Shown here: in pieces, positions 23,817 to 37,060 of the stretch
Numbering within the stretch: position 1 is the stretch's first letter
Layout: every line of letters begins with the position of its first letter
Source: Neodontobutis hainanensis
Taxonomy: Eukaryota; Chordata; Actinopteri; Gobiiformes; Odontobutidae
DNA: 64,000 bases
NCBI GenBank assembly: GCA_024349245.1
Contig: JALDNG010000078.1
Coordinates: 124,001-188,000, forward strand
Reading direction: 5' to 3'
The notes under the pieces: generated by a model
What the model was told of the DNA's origin: nothing
Seen by the model: only the letters and a program-made list of their open reading frames with translations
Databases searched by the model: none
Program-made: the position numbers and the translations under genes

Positions 23817-24689
23817 CACTATGTCACTTTTTGCCCCAAAATGTAAATGCCTGAAAATCCAAGTAGCATTGCATTTATTTTAAGTTTTCTTTTACTCTAA
23901 ACCAAAAAGACTAACCCTTCTTTTGAAGACAAAGTGTATCTGGTTCAACATGTCACTGTCACACTGTCATAAAATAACTATAATATATAACTATAAGGAC
24001 TTTATATTTACAGGGTATTTTATTATACAGTGTTTATTTAACCAAAGCTGAGTTGCGCTTGATTAATGTGCCTCAAAGTTCACAAACATTATCCTGAAAA
24101 AACATATGCTTTGTATCTAGGACAGTGAATTAATTTCCGGGGGACTTTTATGACTGAAAAAGTACTCCTATATATACTATATATTCCACATCAGGCTTAT
24201 TGTCTCTGGAAATGTGTTTATGCTAAAATGCGTGAGCAATTTAAACTAATAAAAATGAATGGTTATGTCTATTTTTTTCCTTTTAAATGATTAGAAAACA
24301 TTTCATTTGTTACAAAGCTCTTTAAAAAAATAAACCTCATGTATGGGTGCTGCATTAGTTTTGATAAATATGAATCATTTATATGAAACATATTAAGAAA
24401 CAGGCTAAACTATGTTTTAGCATTTAAAACAAAAATAACATTGTTTGGCTAATGGACTCGCATGATTGACACAAATCAGGGGCGGACATACTCTGTACTG
24501 ATTTCTCAGGATGTGGCGGAGCCCTGTTGTAATAGTTTTTTGCTCTTGCATAGAACATGTTCCCTTTCAAGTATGCTGTCTCTGTTACAGCTGAAGTTGG
24601 GGTAGTTTTTAATAAGTGGATGCTGAAGAATGAACTTGTATTTGATGTTTGCTGATCTCCGAGTGCTGAATACATTTGAGGACTTTATG
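23817..24689. other. AT-rich non-coding sequence
   Basis: No gene is recognised. CAGGGGCGGAC at 24478-24488 may be a transposon-end remnant, but no partner is seen. Confidence 0.45.
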
Positions 24690-24970
24690 AGAACCTTGTG
24701 TCTCTAATTATTGTTGGCGTGGCTGGTTCCAGTAGGAAAAGCTCCTGCGCTCCTAACGTTCTGCTGTTGACAAATTGAACCCCATCAACAGAGTGGCAGC
24801 AAAGCCGGTGTGCATTAATGCTGCCTTGACGTGAGACACAGAGCAATTATGTTCCATGTTACTATGGGCTCCTGTGCTCGTGACGAACCATCCAATTATC
24901 AGCTGATCTGAGAGTTTCCAGGGGATCACTGCAGTTGTCACTTGTAATTCTCTGTGAGGCTCAAAAGGTG
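24690..24970. promoter_or_regulatory. Candidate enhancer-like block
   Basis: It is unusually rich in homeodomain words: TAATTATTG at 24705-24713, the perfect palindrome GCATTAATGC at 24812-24821, GCAATTATG near 24843, and CCAATTATC next to the palindromic E-box ATCAGCTGAT (24898-24907). The composition is otherwise balanced. This is one of the stronger candidates in the window. Confidence 0.35.
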
Positions 24971-26339
24971 AAAACTATAACGTAGCAACAAATGGATGGG
25001 CTTCATGGTCCAGTTTGTTGTTGCGCTTTAATTAAGTCCGACAAGCATCGACCAGTTTCATTGTTCTTTTTTAACAGTGGCACATGCACTTTTGAAATCC
25101 AAATAGTTTCAACAACAAATACCAGTGCCAGAGACATTATCTGTTAGAAATAGCCACAATACTACTCCAGTGGTGTGGGGCGTCACAGTCAAAGGTTCTA
25201 ATGAGTGATCCCAACATTAAAGAAGAGGGGCTAATGGAAGAACAATAGTGAATAAAACAGAGAGAAACAGAGACCTAGTGTTTAGTGACGTAGGGCTAAT
25301 TGTTGCAGGGATAACAATAGTAGGCCCACAATTCAAAGATAACAGCAGCAGAGCTAATAGTTGCAGCGCTAACAACAAAAGTGCTTGTAGCAGTACAGTT
25401 GGACCCTGAGAGAAAATTAGACCACAAGCAATAACAGCTGGATTGATGACAAAAACACACACAACCAAGGAGGTTCACCATCAACTAAAGCCAAAATATT
25501 GTTCTTCTATGTGACTGTTAATTATGACTATTCATAATGATGACAGTTCAGGTTAATCTAGGCGCCATTTGAACCAAACTGAGCTTGTGAGAAACTCAGT
25601 TTGGTTCAGAAAAACTCTATGCACTTTAACATTTATGACGCTTGGTTTTCTTTAGACATTTGCTACACCTTTGTGTGCATTTAGATTAAAAAAATCAAAA
25701 AACTTCCATAACATGCATAGAATACATAAGAACAACAACGCTAGCGGAAGCAGGGTTAACAAGAGCCATAAACAAACTCAAAGGTGCAAGAACAGTGTTT
25801 AGTAACTCATGGCTAAAGGCTAATAGTTTGTTTTTTAACATATCAAAACTAAAGACCTAGTATTCTTAGCACTTATAGAAACAGCCTTGTAATTCTTAAA
25901 ATATGTAGCCTCAAGGTCATTTTGAATGTTCACTGACTGAATTATAAGTCACTCTTCCATCAAAGGTAATCTGCGCTGGTCAGACACTCCACTATAGATC
26001 ATAACTTTGAGTGACAGGACACATTATAATCTCACGAGAGCACATCTTTTTTTTTAATCCCACACATGACAACGCATAACATCCCCTTGAGATGGAGTCC
26101 ATTACCACGAGCAAATCCTAAAAGTTATCGCTTTAGGAAATAAAAGCTTTATAGTTTCCCTAGGCTTAGTATTATTTTAACCCATCATGAAAATTGGCCT
26201 TTTCTTGAGACTTGGATAGTCATTTGTCCAGCCACTTCTAATCCAAGTGCTCAGTAAAGAAGAAAATTAAAGATGGAGATCACGCCCCTATAATGCCGCT
26301 TTCACTTTAATATCTGGACGTTAATGGTGTGGGACGTTG
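24971..26339. other. Non-coding sequence with short repeats
   Basis: The section 25280-25480 contains degenerate AACAGCAGC/AGCTAATAG words that generate leucine-rich minus-strand ORFs without genuine coding character. It also holds the hairpin at 25571-25607. No gene is seen. Confidence 0.5.
25571..25607. repeat. Perfect 13-bp inverted repeat
   Basis: GAACCAAACTGAG and its exact reverse complement are separated by an 11-base loop. The arms are too short for a typical pre-miRNA and no repeat element explains them. It could form a small hairpin if transcribed. Confidence 0.85.
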
Positions 26340-26560
26340 GATGTGAATTTCATTCTTCCATTTCTAATCTTTTATTAGGATTTCATAATAAAAAATGAGC
26401 ACAGTGAGTCAGTGTGCCCTGCCTCTGGGTGATTCTCCAACAGCGGCTAATGGAAGCGAGTCAGCCTTGGCATGTAGTTGGCAGAGCACCTGAACAGCTG
26501 TGCACTTTCCAGCCGGCACAGAAGGGGAAAAAAAGTCCTTCACTTGCTCAAACGTATGCT
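26340..26560. promoter_or_regulatory. Candidate regulatory block
   Basis: Inverted CTAAT...ATTAG words lie near 26365-26378 and an E-box CAGCTG at 26495-26500, in balanced-composition sequence. Confidence 0.22.
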
Positions 26561-29500
26561 TTTACAGATTTAATTTGTCTTTTTTTTTTTGCATGAACAA
26601 GGATGTGGGAGCCATGTTGCATTCTGCTGCTCTCCTGGTTTGCACCTGAGGGGATAGATATTGGCACAGTTTTCGAGGTTTGTTTAGTGTAAAAGTAATA
26701 CATCATATGGCAAATGAAAAATGTTTTGCTTATTCAGGTTGCTTCTTTGATGCTTCTTTCACTCTCGATTGTTGTTGCAAGATTTAAACAAACCACAAGG
26801 GGGCAGTGTGTCATTTCTGTTTCATCCCATCTGTGGACTATTTCCATGTGTGTTTTCAGCAGTGGGGTCTAGTCCTCTTCAGCCACTGTGCTCTGAGACC
26901 AGTGTTCCCACCACCATTCTGATTTGTACACGTGCACCCAATGGACAGGCCACATTTTAGACAGGCAGTCATTTAAAACCACTTGGACATGGACCGGCCA
27001 GAACCTCCCACACATGAAAAATTAAACAAGATGATTCTGAAGAGTTGGCATTCCTTATACAAACCATGTTTACTGCAAAGTTACTAAGCACCGAAGTTTG
27101 AAGGAGTCTTTTACTGTCACAAAAATTTAGTCATCCTTTTGGGTTTGTGCTGAACTCCACCTACCTCATAATGAGATTTACCTTTATACCAACATTTTCT
27201 TCCAAAAGCTGAATATTCCATTTGAGAGTATAAATCTCTTCTTATGCCCTTTGCTCTCGAACCACTCAATGCTTTTGGTTTATTTTAAGGTTTCTCTTTC
27301 ATAAGCTTCCAGATGTAATGGCTGAATTACTTTTATATAGCCTTTTCTCTGCCAGCCACCCACTGCTCCTTTTTCTATACATAAATTCAACGCTGTTTAG
27401 ATGCTTTCAACTAAGAGCTATTCCAGCAAACAATAGAGAAGTGGAACATATAAAAGCTTGTATACAGCGTCCTCTGACATACCCCTTTTTCATAGGGCTT
27501 ACGCGGTCAGTGCATGAAACAAGAGGCGTGTGGAAGCATGTATGGAGTACACACTGAACATGCTGTCAGGCGAGCTGTGTTGAACTTAAATATACATGCG
27601 TTTCCAGGCCTGTTCAAGCAAACCACGTTCCAAATGTAAGGCATGTGGAAGTGTCTACCTGATGTTCCTGGATAGTGCTGCCGGATGACTTCAATCATAG
27701 GGCCTTATCTTTACAGCTATACACCTCAGAGAGACAGATTCTAAGGAATGTATTGTGTGTTTTTTTAAATTGTGCTCACCTCCAGTTATAGCTGTAGTGC
27801 ATAATATATCACCCCAGTTAATAACGGCTAACATTTTAGTTCCAGAATTGCTAAACCAACCAAGAAACCAATCAATTATTTTCATAGATCTACTGTGCAG
27901 GGCTTTTAGAGGCTCCATATGTTGTCACACTCTAAAACTGTCATTTAGTAAGCTGGTCAGAAGTCTAATTCAAGCATTATCATACCTTACTCTTAAAATA
28001 TATAACCTCATCCAAAGTTTTTTGGGTGGTTCCTGGATGTAAAGCAGGGCCAGTAACTCCCTTTTCTGAGCCAGCACTGAATAGGCTGCTGAGAAACTGC
28101 ACTATGTAAGTCAACGTGAGTGTTACAGAGACACGTCTTACTGTGGAAAATCCTTTCATCTTTCTTTCCTTCCTGTTATAATCTTATAGCTTGACAAACT
28201 CTAACCCAACCTTGTAATACAATTTGAAAGAAACAATATGATTAAGAAACAATAAAACGTATTAAACTATGGTGGTTAAAGGTCACTGCCTAAGGTCATA
28301 GTATTATAAGGAATTCTAGAAGAATTGCATCATTATATTTAAGTTCTTTCTTCTGGGAATATTATTTTATGAGAAGAAGTAAATAAACGTCTGCAATCTG
28401 TTGACTGCAAATGATGAAAGGATAACTGTAAATACCTTTTTTTATTAAATTCCTGACGAGTACATACCGGCCCCAGTGCAGCTTGACCCAGGTTTTATCT
28501 ATCTCCAGACTTTATCAGACTCCAGACCTGCAGATGACCCCCCCCCCCATAATAAATAGAGAATCAATTAATATTATTGCAGAGTTGTTCATTAACAGGG
28601 TCATACAGTTACAGTTACTGATACTGTGAAATATGTTCAACTAAATCTTGATTATATAATGTTACTCTATAAGTCTAGTGTATGATCAGCCTTGTTGCAC
28701 TTGTTTGTGGTGCCTTTAGTGGCACAGCTGAGTGACAAGTGAACTAATGCTACTGTAGGCACTTTGTTTTGTAGTCAGCAAACAGCCTCATCTTCAGACA
28801 CACTTTTATAGTCGCTGTAGCGTCCAAAATGTTTCCTCAGAGGAATTCTCCAATGGTTCGCTGTTTTATTGCTTCCCGTTTTTTTTTTTAAATAAGCATT
28901 TATACATTGCCAGACTTGTCATTAATGCAAAAAAAAAAAAAAAAACATAACATCATTACAATTATCTCTACTACAGGAAAAAACATTAGCTCATTCCCTG
29001 TCTTCATCTTTGTCTTTAGCAAACAGCTACACATTATGATTCCTTTTGAGTTTTTCACACTTTTCTTTTATGTTTCCATTGTCAGAACGTTTGCACCAAC
29101 ACAGTTAAATGGTGACTAAAAGCTGGAGTTAAATCCACTTTGACTTTAGACTGGTCAGGAGTCAAACGCCTATGCAAAAACCAGAACGGAAATAGAAAAA
29201 CACAAAGCAGCAACTTTCTTTTTTTTTTGTAAGAAGCAGTAATTTGCTAAGAATGAACTCCTGTGTTTTTCAAATATCTTGTGTTAACAACTTTCAGTAG
29301 AAATCCCGTTCGACCAAACGTACCCATTTATCTAAAGTAAGTTCTTTTATTAACAGTACTTTGTTTCTGTCATTGGTATGCCAATCCAGTTGTGTCCAGA
29401 GTTTCTGGAGTTTGTTCTGCTTTTGTTGGTACTGCTCCCAGCTCCAATTTACTGAGAGCAGAGTGTAATTCTTTGTATAAAAAGGAAAAAGAATCAAAAA

Positions 29501-30641
29501 AGCTGCCCATGCAGGGTGCAACAGTTTCCCTTTTTCTTTTTCAAGCCTACAAAAACAGAAACTATTCTTCTAGCCCCATTCTTCTGTTTATTCCAGTTAC
29601 TGCCAGCCTCTCATGTCACTAAAGTCATTTGCTACTTCAATGTAAACAGAAACATATTATTCTACCAAGTTGATTTTAAATTTATTTAAAAATCACATAG
29701 AAACAGTATGTTTTATGTATCTATTTACATAGCTGCTATAAGCACGTGGCAGCACAACCCGTGGTGAATATACTGTGGTTCCAAACTGTGCCATATTAAA
29801 CTGAAGTGTACAGTGTCCCTGGGTAGAAAGCAACCTTAATGCATTATTGCTACGACTTGTGTGTAGTCTGCACTGGGAGTTCGGTGTCACTTTCACTCTG
29901 TAACACAATGGGAGGTGGGGAATCAATAACCTGCCTGTGAGAGCATACGAGAAAAACAGACAAGAGACTTTGCATATATTCAACAGAATAGGGCCGAGTC
30001 ATTCCCTTTTCTTTGCAGCAGAGCACAGATGCTGTGAACAAGGCTGTATTTAGGCAGAGAGCACAAAACATTTTACACTCCATAGCCTCTTTATTGAGGA
30101 CACATAGCTGGAACTGAATAGGGCATGGTCATTGACCCAGCAAAGTGAAAACACTCCACAGGGATCTGGCTCTATTTCATTGTGAATCTTTGGTGTTGAC
30201 ATGTGTACAGTAAAGACTCTGTTAGCTTTAAAATCCTGTGACGATTAGCTTCCTCCTGACATCTAACAGAATCGACTTGACAGAGATTAGCAAGTCAAAT
30301 ATATTTACTTTGTGATTAATGGAATACCTGATGTGGGGTAGCCTTCCTATATTAATACTCTTTTTTGACTCCTGCTTGAGGGACAATGGAGACTTGGATT
30401 TTGAACTCACCAATATGACAATATGATGGTAGACAGCTCAGGTTATAACCCGACATTCCCTAGGAGCTAAGGAGGAGGACACACAAATGGAGTGCCTGGT
30501 CAAGCTTTTGAAATCATTTGGTAAATAATTAGAGACTGAGATTGAATATCCTGGATGCTAATATGTGGAGACCAAAGCACACTTAACATAAACCTTTTGT
30601 ATTTTATAGTCATGGATTTTTAGCTGTATTCTGAAGCATGT
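26561..30641. other. Mostly AT-rich non-coding sequence
   Basis: It holds the CTCF-like site at 26793, an 11-base C run at 28538-28548, and a 17-base A run at 28929-28945. ORFs of 70-96 codons, e.g. 27755-28042 and 29693-29983, show no domain. No transposable element is clearly recognised. Confidence 0.5.
26793..26808 (+). promoter_or_regulatory. CTCF-like motif
   Basis: CCACAAGGGGGCAGTG matches the CTCF core except for A at the fifth position. It lies in plus orientation in otherwise unique sequence. Confidence 0.4.
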
Positions 30642-30785
30642 TGGCAACAGTGGCTCAGAAGGTTGGCAGTTCAATCCCCCTTTCTTGCAGGACAGTTATT
30701 AAGATGCTGCATGAATGTGAGAGAGCATGTGTGCATGTGAATGGCTGAATAGTTACTTTGAAAGCTGTCATTTTTTTATGTGTTC
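30642..30785 (+). mobile_element. tRNA-derived SINE relic
   Basis: GTGGCTCAGAAGGTTGGCAG and TTCAATCCCCC resemble a tRNA-like head with the region between the A and B boxes shortened. It continues into GCTGCATGAATGTGAG and a GTGAATGGCTGAATAG phrase followed by AGTTACTTTG, as in a familiar fish SINE body. No clear flanking duplication is seen. The element is degraded and internally deleted. Confidence 0.52.
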
Positions 30786-32039
30786 AGTAGTATGAGCAGA
30801 TTGTGAATGCGTGTTAAGGTACAAACTTAGTTATGTTTTGATGGTGGTGGGTCTTTGGTGGTGTGTCTTTGCAAATAATAATAACAATCGGTCCTTGTTA
30901 TTATGTTAATCAAACTTTGCTGTCTCAGAACTAAATATAAATTGAATTTTCAAAACAAAAGCACATCGTCTAAATAAGCACTGTGAAACTGTTGTAAGAA
31001 GAAATATCTTGTCAGTCATTTGTCACATTTGACAAAGAAGACTGATGTAGCCTCGCACCAGTTTTTCCTTACTCTGTACTTTCAGATAGAGTTAAATTTG
31101 CAGCGCTCTGCTGTACCGTTGCACATGTTTAATGCTGTTCAAGCCCCATACCTGGGATTGTGCGTGTTTTCTCAGATTCAGTTCAGAAAGTTGGCTGCAG
31201 GCTGTAACTTACCCTGAGTATGTGACACTTGTGCGCTGATGCGTTTCCTGGGCTGTGGGAGCGTCACACTCCCAGACTCTGACAGCCAGATACAAGAAGA
31301 GCAGCTTTTGCAAATGTAGAAAATACCAGCAAATTCAGCCGTTTCTTTTTTTTTTTTTCTCTGACAATCCAGTTCACTTGTCAGTTGAGCTGGAAAGAAA
31401 CAACATTGTTGAAACCAAATGTGGAAGTGCAGAACATCACACTAGCAGATTTTTTTTACAGCTTTAATTGTGTGCTATGTCTGTTTTTAGCAACTAATGT
31501 GCAACTCAGTATTCATGTAAACCAAAGTGTAGTTGTGGGTAATCAATTATGTTAATGTCTTTGTTTGAAAAGCATTAGTTCGCCCACTGTCACTTCTACA
31601 TGTTCTTTCCTGGAAGCCTTTATTGATCTTGCTGTATGGAGTTGTTTGTGTGGAGACTCTTGAGAATGGCATTGTTGTGGGGTATTTGCTGTTATGGTTA
31701 GATTTGCATTTACCCTGGTGTCTGCTATGTAAACAGCTATACCATCCGAATGCTGCACAAGTTGGGTTTAAGTAAAGAAATAAAAAGATATGTGATGTAA
31801 TAACGAAGTGAGTAAATCCTCATGGGGTGCAAGAGCCTGGATGTTTAGCCGAATCCTGCCAGAAAATAGTTTTTTGTCTTTTTCCAGCATTCTGAAATTA
31901 ACTTAAGAGAGCTTTACCTTGTTTCTACATTTTATAAAACACTTTTTAATGTCACATGTTTTGTTTTTGTTTAATACAATGTAGACATTGACTACAATGG
32001 TTTAAAATGTTGCTACTAACTTTGATTTTGAAAATCTGT
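30786..32039. other. AT-rich non-coding sequence
   Basis: No gene or repeat is recognised beyond short T and A runs. Confidence 0.5.
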
Positions 32040-32222
32040 GAGATATTATTGGCCCTAGAGCATGAATGTGAGAGTGAATGGTTGTCTGTCAATGTCAAGT
32101 GTCAGCCCTGTGACCCACTGGCCATTGTCCAGGGTGTACCCTGCCTAAGGCCCAAAGCTGCTGGGATAGACACCAGTCACCCTTGACCCTTGACTAAACA
32201 GAAGAAGATGGATGAATGAATT
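32040..32222 (+). mobile_element. LINE2-like 3' end
   Basis: GTGAATGGTTGTCTGTCAAT, CCAGGGTGTACCCTGCCT and GCCCAAAGCTGCTGGGATAG, followed by a GATGGATGAATGAA tail, are the standard 3' untranslated pattern of fish LINE2 (Maui-type) elements. The copy is severely 5'-truncated, as is usual, and about 10-15% diverged by eye from the form I know. No coding part remains. Confidence 0.75.
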
Positions 32223-34519
32223 TACCAATCATTACCCACATTTTATCTCTGTTGATTAAAAGAACAAGAGGACCTCATTTTTTTAATTCTCTATGCTTTA
32301 ATCAACAGACTCTAGTGATTAGCTCCACCTTTTGATCAACATATCACACTTTTGGAACCAAAGTCGAAGAAAACCCAAAGTAGTTTTATAAGCTTATTTC
32401 TTTTGTCAATGTAAAAGCCTCCTTAAGCATGTCATACTGACTTATACCACACCAAAAATCTCATCACACAGCAGCAGCGCAATGATTTATTGTAGGCAAA
32501 CATGGTCGAGATGAAGTGCTTGAGGTTCAGACTGAGCATCAGAAAGGAGAATAAAAACTGACTTGGTTGTAGATGTCAGATGTGCTGGCCTGAGTATTTT
32601 ATAACTCATGATCTAATGGGATCTTTTTTACACAAAACCATAGCTAGCGTTAACAGAGAATAGTCTACAGAAAGACAGGATGAGAAAGGTCAGAGAAGAA
32701 TTGCCAGACTGGTTTCAGATGATAAAATAGTCTACTCATGTAACACAATACAACTGAGGCGCACATAGAAGCCTCTCTGAACTCACAAAACGTGCAAACC
32801 TTGAAGAACAATAGGCCACAGCAGCAGAGCTCACTGTCGACACTAGGAACGGGAAAACCATGTGACCGTCCACACAGGCGCACAATCAGAAAACCTTGGC
32901 TAGTCTGATAAATCAAAATTTCACAACAATAAGCATTGAAGTGTCACAGCCCGTCTAGAACCGACAATGCCATATCCACTGGCCCCCTTTATGCTCACAC
33001 CTGTTCCAAGATATAAGACAGAAATTAGTGGGTAAAATTCACGCCTATAAAAGCTTCTTTTGACCATTTGACCATGTTTGAATGCATTGAGTTGCCTGCA
33101 CTGTCATTGACTGTTTAAATATTGGTGACAAGAGGCAGTTATAAAAAAAAAGGAACATAATAAATTGGCCCATGAATGTTGCTAGGGTGACGTTAAACAT
33201 TACAGTCTAACAAAGTACTCCATCAAAAAATAAAAAACAATGAAATGTATGTAAACTTGTGCTTTCTCATTCCCTTAAAGAGCGTAATGAGCAATCCAAA
33301 GATGTTGACAGTGAACCACTGCAGCAGGCGGCAGTGTGATGTATTGTTGTCTGAAAAACATCATTCATATTTGGATAGCTTTGACAATTATGTTACAAGT
33401 CTCAGACAGACACAGTCAATTCTTTTGGTATTGTTGTTAAAAATGTCCTTGTAAGGTTTGAATTTCTCTCATACTTGATTTCCAACTGGAGTGGAGCAGT
33501 TACATTGTGATGGTTGATTGACATTTTTTTGTTTCTGTTTTTTGAAATAAGACATAAAAGCCAGCACGGTTTAACTAGAATCTACTGGATTATAGCCATA
33601 TGTTCTCCAAAAAGTGAACAGCTTTTTGCAACATTTTTAGTAAAATCTATACTAGGGTAAATCTAAGTCTGTATTTCTGAAACTGACCCCAGGTCCTTAT
33701 TATTTACCATGACTGCTACGGTATTTTAACCCAGCAACTGTGAACTTTTATTGCAGGTGAAAATGGAGTCCTGTAGCTTCTGCTTGTTCATCAAGGTCAC
33801 TCAAACTACGCATATTCCCACTTTCACTTCACCCAAGGTTTTATCAGTGTGCTCTTCGTACTTAAGCTTTCGTCACACATGGCTGTGAAGGAGTCGTGTT
33901 TTGTGTAAACACCGAGGTGAGCCAGATAAAGTGGAGTGTGTGTGTATATACTTATAAAGTGTGAGTCTTCGTGTTGCACCCTAAGGGGTTGATGGCTGAG
34001 GTGCTTGGGAGGGGAGCTGCAGTATTTACCACCCGCTACGAAACAAGTCTTCTGTGCAGCTCTGATAGTGTCACACACCCTGGAATGAAAGTGATGCCTC
34101 TCCATATCAATGTTTTAGAAGAATATTTTCATGACACTCTTACTTTTATTAGATTGTGCTTAGTGCTGTAGGAGGAGGAGACGGGAGCTGGAATGACAAG
34201 GCCAAAATTGTCATGTTTGTTTTTGCCTGACAAGCTTTTGGGCTCCCTGAGATATTTTCAAACCATAGGACGTGTAGACTAAGCCCACATTTAAGCATCA
34301 CTCACAATAACAAACCAGACGTATTAGTTTACGTCCACAAAACAGAACTTTTTTTCTCCACAATTTTACTAGACAGAACAACAATTGGACATTTCCTATC
34401 CAATAATTAGTTTGTCTGATCCAAGCCTTTAGTGACATGCCATGAAATACAACACTGCAGCATAAACTGAAACCAACATTTTGGAGATTTTAAGTAAATT
34501 ATTCCATTGTTTGCATTAC

Positions 34520-34559
<40 letters not shown>

Positions 34560-36699
34560 CGTGTCCTACAGAAAAATCAAGGTAAGGTGGTATCATATAT
34601 CACTGCTAGTTTGTTGCTAATGCTAATGCATTTTTATGTTGTTATCGCATTATCATGTTATTTTGCACACAAACTTTTGTTTTTGCACACAATACTATGT
34701 GTGAATTTGTTTTACACATGTAGTTCATATAAATGTGTGTCCATTTGTTTGTATGACCAGTCTGTCACTTAATTCTTTAATCACCTTAGTGAACTGCTAT
34801 GTCATTCATTTCCTATTTTGACATACTGCAATGTTATTGTGTCAAGCAATGTGCAAAGAGTCAGGAATACACTGAATATATCCTTTTTTTCCAACACACC
34901 AAGCATTACACAGAACAGGGCGTTGATTACGTGCACAGAACATAAATGAAGTATCTGAATATGGCACTGCCCTTTTTCCCTTGAAGCCTATTTGATTAGT
35001 GGCTACTCGAGGTATTGCAGTGAAAAATGCTGCCCAAACAAGATTTTTTCTGATTTCCTTAAAGATTTTTTTGTTGAAAATCCTTAAATTTGCAAATATA
35101 AATAACTTTTATTGTTTGTCACTTCTCTCGCGCCGTTGTGCCACTTGGTCAGAATGTATCATGCGGTCTTGTGTTTCACCTCGCCTCCCTGTCGTAGTGC
35201 ACCTGCTCTATGGCCTGCACAACACAGAAATAAAACCCTGAAGCCAAGAACCGGCATGCCGCTCCAATGAGCAAATTCCATTGAAAATAATGGCTGACCA
35301 TAGTTTTTTTTTTTACTCATTTACTATCCTGTTCATATAATACATATAATACATCCAGTGTTTCAACATGCAACAACAACACCTTAACCTTCCCAGCAGT
35401 CATTGCGGCCCTGGCCACTGGGAGCCTAGAATATGTTGAAATACTTCTTAGAGATATACTGTATGCACCATTATATAACACATAAGTGAGATGACAACAA
35501 TGTGGTAATTGTAATAGTTTCTGATTTGCTCTAGCATCAAGTGCTCTGCTTCAAAATACAAAAAAGTAGTGTCTTACATACTTATCTTACAAATAGAAAA
35601 CCCTATTGCTAACAAAATTGCTTTTTTCTTTGAATTTGTCTGAAAGGGGCAGCAATCTGGTGCATTATCGTCATCACTGAACTGAAGGAAAAATACATTC
35701 AGGTAAGCTCCATCGTTTTCTTTTTGACAATCCTGCAGAAAGGCTCCGTTTTACTTCCTTCTGTCACACTTTAACTGTGGGAGGTATTGGTGTGAATCTG
35801 CTGCCTTTGCGGCACTAACTGGATGCAGCTCATAAACTGACCCCCTGGGATGACCACTACAGCCTTGGGGTTTCTCAACAATGAGATGAGTCAGACAAAA
35901 GGAATTGCATTTTTCAATCCCCTTAGAATTTGAAATGGTAAGAGTCAGTGCTTCCAGAAGAAAAGGGTCATTGATAAGTGTGCCCCTCGTATGTGTCATG
36001 ACATTGTGTTTTCTTTACAATTTCTCGGACAAACTGGTAGAGCTTTGAAAAAACATCACACTTTTTTAGTTTATCATAAATATTTTAAACTGGAAGTTCT
36101 GTTTGGCTTTGTGCTGGTGTCTGTTGCTGGGAATAAATTGTTGTTTAAAATATGCATTTATTTTCATAAATTGGTAAATGAGCCACATATCTACCAGTTT
36201 TTATTTTTCTGTATTCCAGAACAAGACGCTGGATCAAAATGGCTGCTAAACTGTGGGAACAAAGACAGCTCATTGGTGCACAATGCCTGTGTCAAGTCTG
36301 TTCTTCTCATGCTATGGCACCCAAAAAAACTAAACAAAAACATAACAAAACTATAAAATAATTTTCCAAGTTATTTGTCTGTTAATTTGATCTATAGGTT
36401 GTGGGCTAAATGGGACATTGTTGCAGTTCCTTAAATGGCCACTGATAAAATTGCAGAAACTGCCGAATATGTTGTAAAAAAAACAATGTACCCAGTCGTT
36501 ATTAATTACATTTTTGAGCTTTTTTTTGCTGAGTGTGTCTATAAAAACATATAGGGTTGAGGCTATAATATTTCTTCTGAGAGGAAAATGGACATCTTGG
36601 AGACTCACTGTACTGTATATCCACTAAAGCTGTTACATTTGTGTGGCTTTACTGACCTTTACCTGCTTTTTTCTTACATTTGAGTATCACAGAGTGGAT
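32223..36699. other. Non-coding sequence
   Basis: It contains the (TCTA)n array at 34521. Balanced-composition stretches at 32440-32930 and 33780-34180 carry ORFs on both strands without domains. A 121-codon ORF at 35991-36356 is also featureless. No gene is supported. Confidence 0.5.
34521..34559. repeat. (TCTA)n tetranucleotide microsatellite
   Basis: Nine perfect TCTA units plus a partial one. Likely polymorphic. Confidence 0.98.
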
Positions 36700-37060
36700 T
36701 AGGCTCCAGCTAAAACTAAGAGAAGCTAAATTCAGTAAGGCTGACAAAGACCAAGCAGTAAGTTTGTTGGAGAGTGTGATTCATGGCCGGGCTGACCTTC
36801 CTTTAAGGGAGATGATGAACAACCCTGCAGCAGAGCCCAGGCCTGGGGCCGCGCGCTCCCTCTCAGCTGTCTGCCGCTTCACCTTCAACTCACATTCAAT
36901 CACTGTGGCAGCCGTCGGACGATAAATACCCGCCATATGGCTAGCTTCCTCACCTTTCACTCGCTCCTCCAAAACAAACAGCCGAATGTCACAGGCGCTG
37001 CAGTGGTGCCCCCTAGTCTCCCATCGGCCCAGGGTCCTCCTCGCCTCAGTTTAGGGACTT
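36700..37060. promoter_or_regulatory. GC-richer candidate regulatory block
   Basis: This is one of the most GC- and CG-rich unique stretches in the window, with GGGGCCGCGCGCTCCC at 36846-36861, an E-box within CGCCATATGG (36931-36940) and a CTCF-like site at its right edge. An 81-codon ORF spans it but has no domain. It may be a small CpG-rich regulatory element or a diverged exon or promoter. Confidence 0.32.
37004..37018 (-). promoter_or_regulatory. CTCF-like motif, reverse
   Basis: On the minus strand, ACTAGGGGGCACCAC matches the CTCF core except at its first bases. Its orientation is opposite to the sites at 23495 and 26793. Confidence 0.35.

Noticed and set aside
25217..25484. Leucine-rich minus-strand ORFs resembling membrane protein
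   Set aside because: They come from degenerate AGC/AAC-rich short repeats and lack any partner exon.
34521..34559. CRISPR-like regular repeat
   Set aside because: It is a simple tetranucleotide microsatellite without spacers.
35991..36356. 121-codon ORF
   Set aside because: No recognised domain, unremarkable composition, ends in low-complexity lysine/asparagine codons; likely chance.
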